A stretch of DNA of 64,000 bases. Source: Silurus meridionalis (taxonomy: Eukaryota > Chordata > Actinopteri > Siluriformes > Siluridae). The notes under the pieces were generated by a model. The model ran no database searches, had not been told where the DNA came from, and saw nothing but the letters and a program-made list of their open reading frames with translations. Positions within the stretch are counted from its first letter, which is position 1; the number at the start of each line of letters is the position of its first letter. Location: the NCBI RefSeq assembly GCF_014805685.1, contig NC_060892.1, positions 2,660,990 through 2,724,989 of the forward strand, given 5' to 3'. Shown here piece after piece: positions 41,601 to 53,400 of this stretch. The translations under genes were made by a program, and so were the position numbers.

Positions 41601-44600
41601 TCACACAGGTTTATCCAGCTCCATAACGCCTTCTCCAGCTTCGACCAATCGGAGAGATGCAGTTTTTCAGGCCGTCCAATAAGAGGCCTTAGTCTCATAA
41701 CCCAGGTGTCAATTACTCCAGCTAGACTGATCATCTGTTGATGAATTCCTGAAACAGCGAAAACAGAGGGTCCTGGGTAGTAAATGAGTCTCACTTTGTT
41801 AACTTAATCACAGAACTATTTCATTTGTATTGGCTGATGAGTTTTTTAACATTTCACAAGCAGCCTTAACGCTAACTACGAAAAATGCTGAATCGACAAA
41901 TATTAGCCGATCGAAGGAGCCAATCAAAATCCAACATTTTTCTGTAAACAAATTGCAATCTTCAGGAGTAGAGTATTATCATAAATATTACAGGTACATG
42001 AAAATATTTTATTAAATGGAAGTGGAATTTCAACATTAAAATTGTTTTTTTTATTATATTGATTAGATTGATTAAATTGGCACAAATTTAATTGATAAGA
42101 TAAAAAGAAATAAATGGAAAAATGTTAATTAAATAGTTCACATTTGTAAGACCGAATTTGGGTAATACAGATGTATATGAGGTTTTTTTTTTTTTTTTTT
42201 TACATTTAATGTATAATTTCAGCATACTTAAATAAATAACTATCTGGTGTGTTTCTTAAATGCAGATTTGTTATTTATTCAATTTCTTTATATATATGAA
42301 TAAATTCCTTCCTCCCTTCCCTCCTTCATTCATTCATTCCCTCCATCGATGTTGTCAGGATTTTCTCCTTTTAAAACATGGATTATTTGGTACACATGAC
42401 CCGAACATTTTGTCTCGAAATGGTTCGGTATCAATACCTGTACCGTTACACCCCTATTAAATATATGGTTTATACCTGAATTTCTGAACATGGTAATAAA
42501 TTGCAAACAAAGAAACCTCTCACCACTCTCTCCGTTGATACGGACCCCCAGCTGCGTGAGAAGCTCAGCGATAGCACGGCTCAGTTCTCTCATGTTCTCC
42601 TGGCCCTTAGGAGTCTCTCCATCCAATCCTGGATGTCTCTTGAACATCTGCATACACACCTCCACCCACGAATCCTGCAGCTGCCCTAGCGTGCGGAGAG
42701 TTTCTTGACCAGACAGAAGGTCTTCTCCGCCATAACGCTCACACTGCATGGTTAACACCTATGGACAGATGGAAAGAAGAAAGAAAAACTCATGCCATGA
42801 CATTAAAGGATTAAAAGAAGAAGTAGAAGAAGTTTCTAGAAGAAATTAGAAGAAATTTCTAACCATTGACCATTGGCTCAAGTCTTTCAACAACTCCTCC
42901 TCCAAAGTCTTTTCAAATTTGACATCAGGGCTCCTAGAAAATAGTTCGAAATTGACATGAAATGAAATTGAAATCAAGTCAAAATAATGTAGATCTTCTT
43001 TACCTTATGATACTCTCACAGAACTCATGCCACCGGACAAGGCCTTGCTGGACGGACCGATCGCTTCACACTGTTTTTTGTCAGACTCTCTGAGGTTCTT
43101 CATGAAACCGCCCAGTCGCTCTTTCCACTGGTCTGTCAGGTGCACGAGGCGTTTCAGGTCCTCGGAATCCTGGTGTGTTTGTTATAACATGGCGGTCTGT
43201 CAGACCCAGATACTGTTATTGGCTGTAAGCGTTGCAAAACGGTGTTTGTACCTTTGCTGACAGGAAGTTGGTGAAATGCTCTGCAGTTTTGATCCATGCC
43301 TGCTCACTAACGTGAAGTCTGCGGACCACCTGCAGGTTGTTTAACTTAATAACCTGAAAACAAAGTTCTGATTTAGATAATAAAAAAAATACAGACACAG
43401 ATTGCCAGGGACAGATGGATTTCCAACAGAATACTACAAAAAGAATGTTGACATACAGAGGCGCGTGAAACTGATGCTTTGACCAAACACTGAAACACTG
43501 AAACACCTAAAAAGGATAGGGATTTAACTGACACTTCTTAGACCAGTAAGCCTCATCAATGTGGACTATAAAGTGTGGGCAAATATTATGGCTTCACTGT
43601 TGGAAAAGGTTCTACCAAGTATAATTCACAAGGACCAAGTGGGCTTCATCAGGGGAAGGTCAGCATGTGAGAAGGCTAATTCACTTCTCTCTTCACTCCA
43701 ATTGCAGCTATATCCTTAGACGTTGAAAAAACACTTTCGACAGGGTGAAGTGGGGCTTTTTATCCGCAGTCATGTCGAATTTTGGGTTTGCTCCTTCCTT
43801 GGACCACTTTTGATAGATACTGACCACAATTTGTCTTGATGTCACCAAATGGGGATGAGGTTCCCCTTCTGAGTCTGGTTCCTCTCAAGGTTTCTTCCCA
43901 TTACATCTAAGGGAGTATTTCCTTGCCACAGTCGCCACGGCTGCTCATCAGGGATAAACACATATTGTTCACTTTAATTCTTAAGTTCTGTAAAGCTGCT
44001 TTGAGATGATGTCTGTTGTTAAAAGCGCAATAGAAATGAACTTGACTTGACTATTTGTCTAACTCGCTCAAATCCTCCAATGCTTGCCTCTTTTTCTTGT
44101 TTCGAGCACATCATTCCTGGTGTGTCTGAAGAGATCTCAGACTGGCCACACTGGACGTCAATCAAGTGGCAAATGGAACAGGGAGGATAGATGATGGACT
44201 AACACCTTTTTTTTTTATCGCACACAGTCTACCTTTGCGATCTACTGGTTGATCGCTATAGACGTATTGGGCACACCTGATCTAGAAAATGCTCTCAAGC
44301 ATCAATATAGAGTGAGGACCAAGTGAGAGAACATTCCAAGCAAAGTCAGTACCATACTTTCTTTCGATCATTCAATGATTTATTTATAAATTTAAAAGCT
44401 TCAGAAGTGAACCAGATGTCTAGAATGTACTCAAAATGATCAGACCTTGAGAGCGATGCTATAGATGACCTTGCTCCATAAATCCTTCTCTTCAGTCAGT
44501 ATGTCTACTTGTCTCTCCAGTCTTTGCCGCTGCAGTTCATATAGATTGTGGTACTCGCCAACGATGCTGGAAAGGAAACCTGCATGTCATCCACAGCCAA

Positions 44601-46832
44601 ACATTTTACTGTATCAAAGTCAAAGTTAGTAAAATTCCTAAATACTACTGCATAAGCCTACAATATACAGATAAAAGTTTGAGGACACCTGAACATATGG
44701 TTTGTATATGCTTTTTTAACATCCCATTCTATATTTAGCCTCCATTTGCTCTTATATTAACCTCCATTCTTCTGGGAAGATGTTCTACTAGATTTTATGG
44801 AGATTTTGGGCATTTGTTCATCCTCAAGGGTGCGGTAGTTGAGGTGAGAAGGCCTGGAGTGCAGTTGGGTTGAGGACAGAGTGCTATAGAATTAGATCTT
44901 AAACACACGTCAAACCCATGTAAAGCGTATCTTAATCTAGCTGGCTTTGTGCATCCTTATGCTGGAAGAGGTTTTGATCTCCTAGTTAAAGTGATGCTTT
45001 CAAGTCATTGCTAAAATTTTGCAGAAGAACCACATTTGTCTGGAAATTCCAGGTGTTGCCCCAATACTTTTGTCCATATAATGTAATACCATGGTGTACT
45101 GACAGACACGTTTACTCACTCGGAGTCCAGCTGTGATTGCTTCAGTGCTTTAGAAAGCTCCTCCTGGGCCTTTTCAGCCTGCTTTGACACATGCTCATCA
45201 TGCTCCTTCAGCTGATTCAGCTCTCTCGATTATCAGAATAAGAAAAGACCATATCAAAAGCGAAGAAATATGAAGGAGAGAGAAGCGATCGCTCCATTCG
45301 CACTTCGGAGAACGTTCTTCGTGTTCCACAGACTCAGACGGAACAGTGGGGACACAATGATGAATTGGGAACACAAATTTTTTTTACACTGTTCAGTAAC
45401 AATAAAAGATTTTGTGCTCTAATAAATGTTAAACAACAATATGTGCAATAACAACATTTATATATTTTTTGTATATTTTTAGTATATATATAATGTACTG
45501 TATATATTTGTACTGCGTCTCTGTTTAATATTTGCATTTTTGCTGCTGTAACATGGACATTGTCCACTGAGGGACAAATCAAGGTATAATCTCATCTTCT
45601 AATGAGTGATGTAATGTAGGACGTTACTCATGAAGCTGTGCAATAGACTGTTTGAAGCAGATGATTTCTTCGATCAGTCGGCGGTCCAGAGCTCTCTGTG
45701 CCAGCGTCTCTGTGTGCAAGCTTATGAGCTGACGAGGGATTCGGTCCAGTAGAGACACATACCTGTGCCTAAGGCATAGACAAAGTCTGATCTTTCAGCC
45801 AGTGGTAGAAAGGAACAAAAATCAGAAGTCCTAGTGTTTGGAAGGAGCACACACCTGAGCTTAGCTAGCAGTCGGCCCCTCTCGATACACTCCACGCTCA
45901 CTTGCCGGATTAACTCGTGAAATACGATGTTGTAGATGTTCTGCTCCACTTTGACCACATCTAGCAGACCCTGTATCTGTAGCAAACCCAAAGAAAAAAA
46001 AACATTGTGCCGGTTTTATGTTCAAACACCAATTCCTGAAAAAACGTTGGGTGTAAAATGTGAAGAAAAACAAAATGCGATGATTTGAAATCAGCACAAA
46101 CACACATTCTCTTCACAATAAAACCAAAACATTAAAATGTTTACATTGAGGAAATGTAGCATTTTAAGGATGAAAAAAAATGGCAAATTCTTTTTTCATT
46201 TGGTGGCACGTCGCAAAAAGTTTGTAAAAACTAAGTGTGTTTAACATTTAACCGAGACGTTTTGCAACTAACAAGGTTAATTGACAACAGGTCAGTAAGA
46301 TAATTGGGTATAAATGGTGCATCTGTGAAAGACCGTGTCTACAAATCGTGGACCGGTTTCAGAATAACGTTCCTTGACATCGGAAAATCTCAATATTTAC
46401 ACTCCATTATATCATCAACGGTGTCAAAGAATCTGAAGAAATCTCTGTGCACAAGGGCAAAATTTGTCATAAGCAATTGCCCTACTAGATGTGCTCAAAT
46501 ATAAGTGCTGTTAATTGAAATAGAATTGCTTAGAAGCACCAACAGCTTAAATACAAAGCCGTTGACCACAACCTACAGAGAAGAGCTGCCAGATTCGCAT
46601 ACTTATACTATATATCGGGATGAAATGCATACCTGTGAAAGGTCTTTGACCTCCTCAAATTCTTTATTGGCACCTGCTTTTTCCAGCATATCATCCATTA
46701 CTCTTGTCAACTGCACTGCCTCCAGACGACCACTAGGCTTCCTGGCAGAAGTGCATATAGAAATGTATGTAAATGAATCTAGTATAAATATAGAAATATA
46801 CAATAAACGTATTATAGGAGGGCATAGATCCA

Positions 46833-46906
<74 letters not shown>

Positions 46907-49811
46907 CTCAAAAAGTGAGTACACCCCTTAAGTGAGTACACCCTATGCACAGCCACATGTCCTATTCATCATGTTCATGTTTTTGTCTGCTTGACAGGAC
47001 CATACAAAGTTGTGTATCTTATAATAAAGCAGTTAAATCTGAGTGAATACTTTTTCAACATACATAATAAATGTATAAACAGAAAGATTTACTTGAATTT
47101 CAAATAAACCAATTCACATAGAAGAGGTACAGTTTCTCTGGTATCACCTTAATTAACGTCCGTGTGGAAACATAGCAAAGGCGATGATTTACGTCATTTA
47201 AAACACCATAATTGCTTTAAAACATTTACAAGAATTTTGTCTTCATGCTCTATGTTGAGTTTAGTTTACTAATAACAAACATACATTTACGTAAAGCATC
47301 CATGTTGATTAGAATATTGTAAACTTGAAACATATTAATTTAAGGTACATTTAGAAACGGATGAAAATGTGCGATTATGTTGAGTAATCGTGAGTTAACT
47401 CATTGCAATCGTGCGGTTAATCACGATTAAATATTTTCATCGATTGACAGCCCTAATATTAATATAATGTGGGGTCCAGTTACCAGCATGACACTAAAAC
47501 AGGTAGTAGTAATGGCAACTTTTTTACTTAAGAACATGTCAGAGCCCAAACTTCTTTACTTTAACTTGAATAAAAAAAAAAAAAGAGACATATGGAGATG
47601 GAAGCTTAATGGTTTGACGTTGTTTTTTTTAGCTGAGAAGGTTGGAGACTTATTCCAGAAAGTGAAAGGAGTCCTGAACCAACATGACTCCTATTCCATA
47701 CACTATGCAATTTCCGTCTGGACCATACGGCAAGTTAATGATCCGAAGTGTACGTCTGAGTTCTGTAAGTGTTATTTAGAGAGCAAACAGACGTCTGGAG
47801 TGATATCTATAATGGAACGAGCTGCCCAGTCACCGCACCTAAATCCTACTGAACTGCTCTGGGATGAACTGCATCACAAGAATAAAAGAAGTCTCCAACT
47901 AGTGAAGAACATCTTGTTTTCCAAGACGCATGACAAAGTATTTCAGTTGAATGTTTAGAGAAACCAACTGACCGGATGCCGAAAGAGTTCAAAGCTGTTC
48001 TTCATACTTAGGGAGGATCTATTACAGAAAATAAAGTGGAACATCTGGAATTTTATAGATTTGATTGGTCAAATAAAATCTTCATAGTATTACATTTCTG
48101 AGTTTGTTACAAGTCCAGGTGTTTCCACTGGGTGAATCGCTTTATGAAGAGTGTCCATCACACATGTTCCTGCATAATTCACTACTACAGAAGTAACAGT
48201 AATGTACAATTATTGGAGCAGACACATCAATGGAGGTCATAAATGTCATTAATCTACACCAATCAGGATGGACAAATTTTGGAAGGACAAATGTTTTTAA
48301 GATCATTAAAAGATATTTTTTAAAGGAGATTGTCAACTCACATGGAAGGAAAGATCTTGAGTCTCTTTTGCTCATCCTCTAACAGAACTGTAAATTTGCT
48401 AAAAACAAAATAAACAAGAAGATAAAAGAAGTGACACAATGTGTTGTATGTAACATTAATCTAACACAGAATCCAGATTAATGCTCTGGTGGGTTTCCAT
48501 TCGATCCACTTACTCATCATAGCACTGCAGTGCTTTTACTCCTTTATTGGTCAGGATGTGGTATTCCTCTGGAATTAACGTCCCAATAGAATTTGTACCC
48601 TGGATTTAAAAGAAATCGCACTATAAACCTTGTGATCTTATTACGGTTAGATGTATTTCTCGTACCTGACTTGCCTTTTGACCATCTTCCGAAGACATGG
48701 TGGTCCTGTCAGGCATGGGCGGAAGAGTGATTCGCTCCCTCTGAGCTGCCAAAGCGTCACACAGAAACGATATGTCCCTGTTCACACAACACTTCAATTC
48801 ATCACATAGGGAATCCTCCAGGTTAGCTGTGCTGTATATTGTTTTATATAGTAATGAGGTTGTGAGGCAAATATCAACCTGCCAGCTCCAGTCATAGACG
48901 TTGGCTGATCGAGAAAGTATTGGTATTTTTTGCGGCCAGCGCCGTGGTGCCATACCGCATCCGGGGCACGTATTCCACACACCTAAACCAAAATAAAAAA
49001 ACAAGTTTTTTGTTATGTTACAGCCTTACTCCAAAATGGATTCAATTTTTTCTTTTCCTCAAAATTCTACAAACAATACTCCATAATGACAACGTGAAAG
49101 AAGTGTGTTTGAAATCTTTGCATAGTAAGTATTCACAGCCTTTGCTCAATACTTTGTTGAATCACCTTTGTAAGTTTGATGCTACAAGCTTTGCACACCT
49201 ATTTTTTGGGCAGTTTCTCCCATTCTTCTTTGCAGAACCTCTCAAGCTCCATCAGGTTGGATGGCGAGCGTTGGTGCACAGCCATTTTCAGATCTCATCA
49301 AAGATGTTTAATCAGGGTTTAAGTCTGGGCTCTGGCTGGGCCACTTAAGGACATTCACAGAGTCGTCCCGTAGCCACTTCTTTGTTATCTTGGCTGTGTG
49401 CTTAGGGTCGATGTCCTGTTGGAAGACCGTCGACCCAGTCCAAAGTCCAGAGCACTTTGGAGCAGGTTTTCATCATGGATGTCTCTGTACATTGCTGCAT
49501 TCATCTTTTTCTCAATACTGACTAGTCTCCCCGTTCCTGCCACTGAAAAACATCCCACAGCATGATGCTGCCACCACCATGCTACACTGTAGGAATGGTA
49601 TTGAAAAGGTGATTAGCGGGGCCTGGTTTCCTCCAGACATGACGTTTGGCATTCAGGCCAAAGAGATAAATCTTTTTTCTCATGGTCTGAGAGTCCTTCT
49701 GGTGCCTTTTAGCAAACTACAGGTGGGCTGTCATGTGCCTTATCTAAGGAGTGGCTTCTGTGTGTCCACTCGACTGTACAGGCCTGTAAAGCGCTGTTTT
49801 CAGATGCACTG

Positions 49812-49897
<86 letters not shown>

Positions 49898-50193
49898 GTC
49901 CCTGACTTGCGATGAGATGTTTTCCAATGATCCCATCGTAACTTTCAAATATGGAGTTCTTAAAGAATGGTGATCAGTATGGGGTAGTGTACTGTAGCTG
50001 GTACTAATTTAACAAATTACACTATCATAATGTATAAACTTTACAGTATATGTGTATGTGGCAGTGGGTGCGTGGACGAGCGATAGGTCACGAGTGGAGT
50101 GAGAAGCGGGACGTGCTCCATTTGGTGATAAATAGGAGAAAGAAAATTGAAGATCGTAAGTCGAATTGTAACTCAGGGACTACATACATACAT

Positions 50194-50255
<62 letters not shown>

Positions 50256-50381
50256 GTTTATATTTTCATTACAAAAAAACGCTCAAATGGAAATGCGCTC
50301 TGCATTAATCGTGTGCTCACGAAATTAGTGTGGTTAAAATCAATTTATGGTAACGTTATTAACACGTTTATTTTGACGGCC

Positions 50382-50429
<48 letters not shown>

Positions 50430-53400
50430 CACTCCCTAGGTTTGTTTGCGAAGATAAAACTAATGGGAAATCACTGCTAAATAATTCTAGATGTAGAAAT
50501 CTTTTTCCAGAATCAGAATCAGAAATAGCTTTATTACTATCTATGCTTACACACACAAGGAATTTGACTTGCTGTCAGGAGCTTCCAGTGCAGGAGAAAG
50601 TACAGACTACGAACCTTTGTGTGCTTGTGGCTTTTGCTGTCATGAGGTCCGCCATGTGGGCTGAAGGTTGAGGTGAGATTAGAGAGAAGCTCATTCGGTA
50701 TGAAGTCGTTTGGCATTTGGACTCCTTCGTTTACTGATGATCTGTCTTTTACTTCGGGACGCTCAGACACTACTGCACATGCATGGTAATATAAAAAGTG
50801 AAACAATCCATATATTAGGTATTTGACATTTTGAAGATTCAGGCTGAAATGTCTCTCAAAAACAGGCTGATATTATACAAGGGTAGCGTTTAGTGATCAC
50901 ATTGAATAAATACATCCCAAATGCCAGGATTAGCATGAAGAGTTTGGGGGTGGGGTTAAATTAACTAACTAACCGCATAGCTGTGTGATTTCTATAGTCT
51001 GTGAATATGGACTGGTTTCTACGACTCTTCTAGCACTGCTCGTCTGCTTCTACTGCTCTCATGGTAAGAAGTAGATATACACTGGCGATCAAAATTAGAG
51101 AACAATTTATAAACAATTGAACAATTCTGAAATTATATCATTTTCACTGCTCAACAGTTGAGCGAGTTTTTGTCCTGTCTATACCATGCTACCAGAACAC
51201 CTTTTCCACAAAATAACTAAGGCATTTCCAAAAAAAACCCATTATTTTGCAGAAAACACACTGATCAAAATTAGAGAACACTTTCAGATACCTCTCAGTT
51301 ATTGGTGTTAATCTGGTACCTGGTGCTAATTTCCTTGATTATCTGTTAACCCCTATTTAACTGGCAGCCTAACTTCCAGTTTCACTGACTCTGCAAGATG
51401 GTGGGCCGTTCTAAAGTGACTGAAAGCCTCCGGCAGCAGGTTGTCCAGATGAAGGCCAAAGGGATGACCCTATCAGCCATAGCAAGACAAGTTGGTCGTT
51501 CCAAATCTGTGATTTCAAGAATATTGAATCTTTACAACATCACAAACTCATTCAAGTCCGCCAAGAAGGCTGGTCGTCCACGGAAGACAAATACAAGAGA
51601 GGACAGGATACTGGAGGATCTCAATGGGCAATCGTTTCCACACTGCAGCTGGAATTGCTCACCAGTTCAGCGCTGAACAGGGTAAGGATCTGTCTCGTCA
51701 TACAGTGTCTCGTCGTTTAAGAGCATTTGGACTGAAAGCCCACTCTGCAGTGACCAAACCTCTCATTAGCAGAAAGAATCAAAAGGCTAGACTAAGCTTT
51801 GCTGAGGAGCATGTTGTTTGGACAGAGGAGAACTGGTCCAAAGTTCACTTCAGTGATGAAAGCAAGTTTAATTTATTTGGGTCCGATGGAAAACATTATG
51901 TTCGGCGACAAACTGGAGAAAGACTGAACCCAAAGTGTGTAAAGAAGTCAGTGAAAAGTGGAGGAGGAAGTGTCATGGTTTGGGGCATGTTTTCTGCAGC
52001 AGGAGTTTGGCCTCTTATACAGCTACATGGCAGAGTGAATGCAAATGTTTAACAGAACCTTCTTCAACAAAATATGGTTCCTTCCCTGCATCCATCACCC
52101 AATCAGCCCGCAGTGTTCATGCAGGACAACGCTCCATGTCACACAGCAAAACGGGTAAAGCAGTTCCTTGAAACTGAAAACATTGAAATAATGACATGGC
52201 CTGCCCAGAGTCCTGATCTCAACCCAATAGAGAACCTCTGGAAAATCCTTGGTGACAAAGTTATGGCCAAGAAACCCACTACAGTCACCGAACTGTGGAG
52301 GAGACTGGAAGAAGAGTGGACCAAAATCACACCAGAGCAGTGTGAGAGACTAGTGCTGTCCTGTGGCTGCAGATGTGCTGAAGTCATTCAGAGCAGAGGC
52401 CTGTACACTTCCTACTAATTGCTGACTGTTGTAACCTTCAGAAAATTTTGTTGTAATCTTTTTCCATGCTACAGTCATTGTTGTTCTCTAATTTTGATCA
52501 GTGTGTTTTCTGCAAAATAATGTTTTTTTTAAATGCCTTAGTTATTTTGTGGAAAAGGTGTTCTGGTAGCATGGTATAGACAGGACAAAAACTCATTCAA
52601 CTGTTGAGCAGTGAAGATGACATTATTTCAGAATTGTTTATAAATTGTTCTCTAATTTTGATCGCCAGTGTACATCTAGACTCTTCTCTGTTCTGCCACC
52701 AAAATGGTGGAATGAATTTACCCTGGATGCCCTAATCACTCGCTATCTTCAAATATACCTCTTCCAAACACAACAGCATTTGTCCCTGTTTCTTTGGTTT
52801 TTCATTAAAAAAGTGCTATAATTCCTCTCAGAGTTTTACACTGATGGTATCCTTGCGACATCTGTGGCATCGTGCTGTGTGCACATTAATACTGCACATT
52901 TTAGAGTGGCCAGCCTCAGGCACACACCTGTGCAATAATCATGCTGTCTAATCAGCATCCTGATCTGCCACACCTGTGAGGTGGATGGATGAGCTCAGCA
53001 AAGGAGAAGTGCTCACTAACTGGTGTTTGTGATTGATTTGAATGTAGATTGGTTCCTGTCCATGCAGTGGCTCTAGGCACCAGCTAGAAAAATCAGTAGG
53101 ATTGGGATGAGGTGATGTAGATCAGACTCTGAGATAGAGTGAAAGATATACAGTACCGTGTTAGAGATTTAGGAAGGTTTGCAAAATTACTGAATGCTTT
53201 CAAAAATAGTGTTAATAGTTTATCTTTATTACTTAACAAATTGGAAAGAAAATGAACAGAAGAAAAATCCAAATCAAAGCAATATTTAGTAAGAACACAG
53301 TTTGGCTGCCAAACATCATCAATTGTTCTTGCTGTTTGTTGTTCACCTACACAAAGTTTTTGAAGGAACTCAGCAGGTAGATTGTTGCAAGCATCTTGGA

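Noticed and set aside
43815..44055. Coding exon near axdnd1 exon 12
   Set aside because: It is a family A interspersed repeat copy, with the usual AGCTGCTTTGAGA end.
51398..52418. Domesticated host gene from a transposase
   Set aside because: The frame is broken, the ends and TA duplications are intact, and it sits inside an intron antisense to axdnd1, so it is an ordinary transposon copy.
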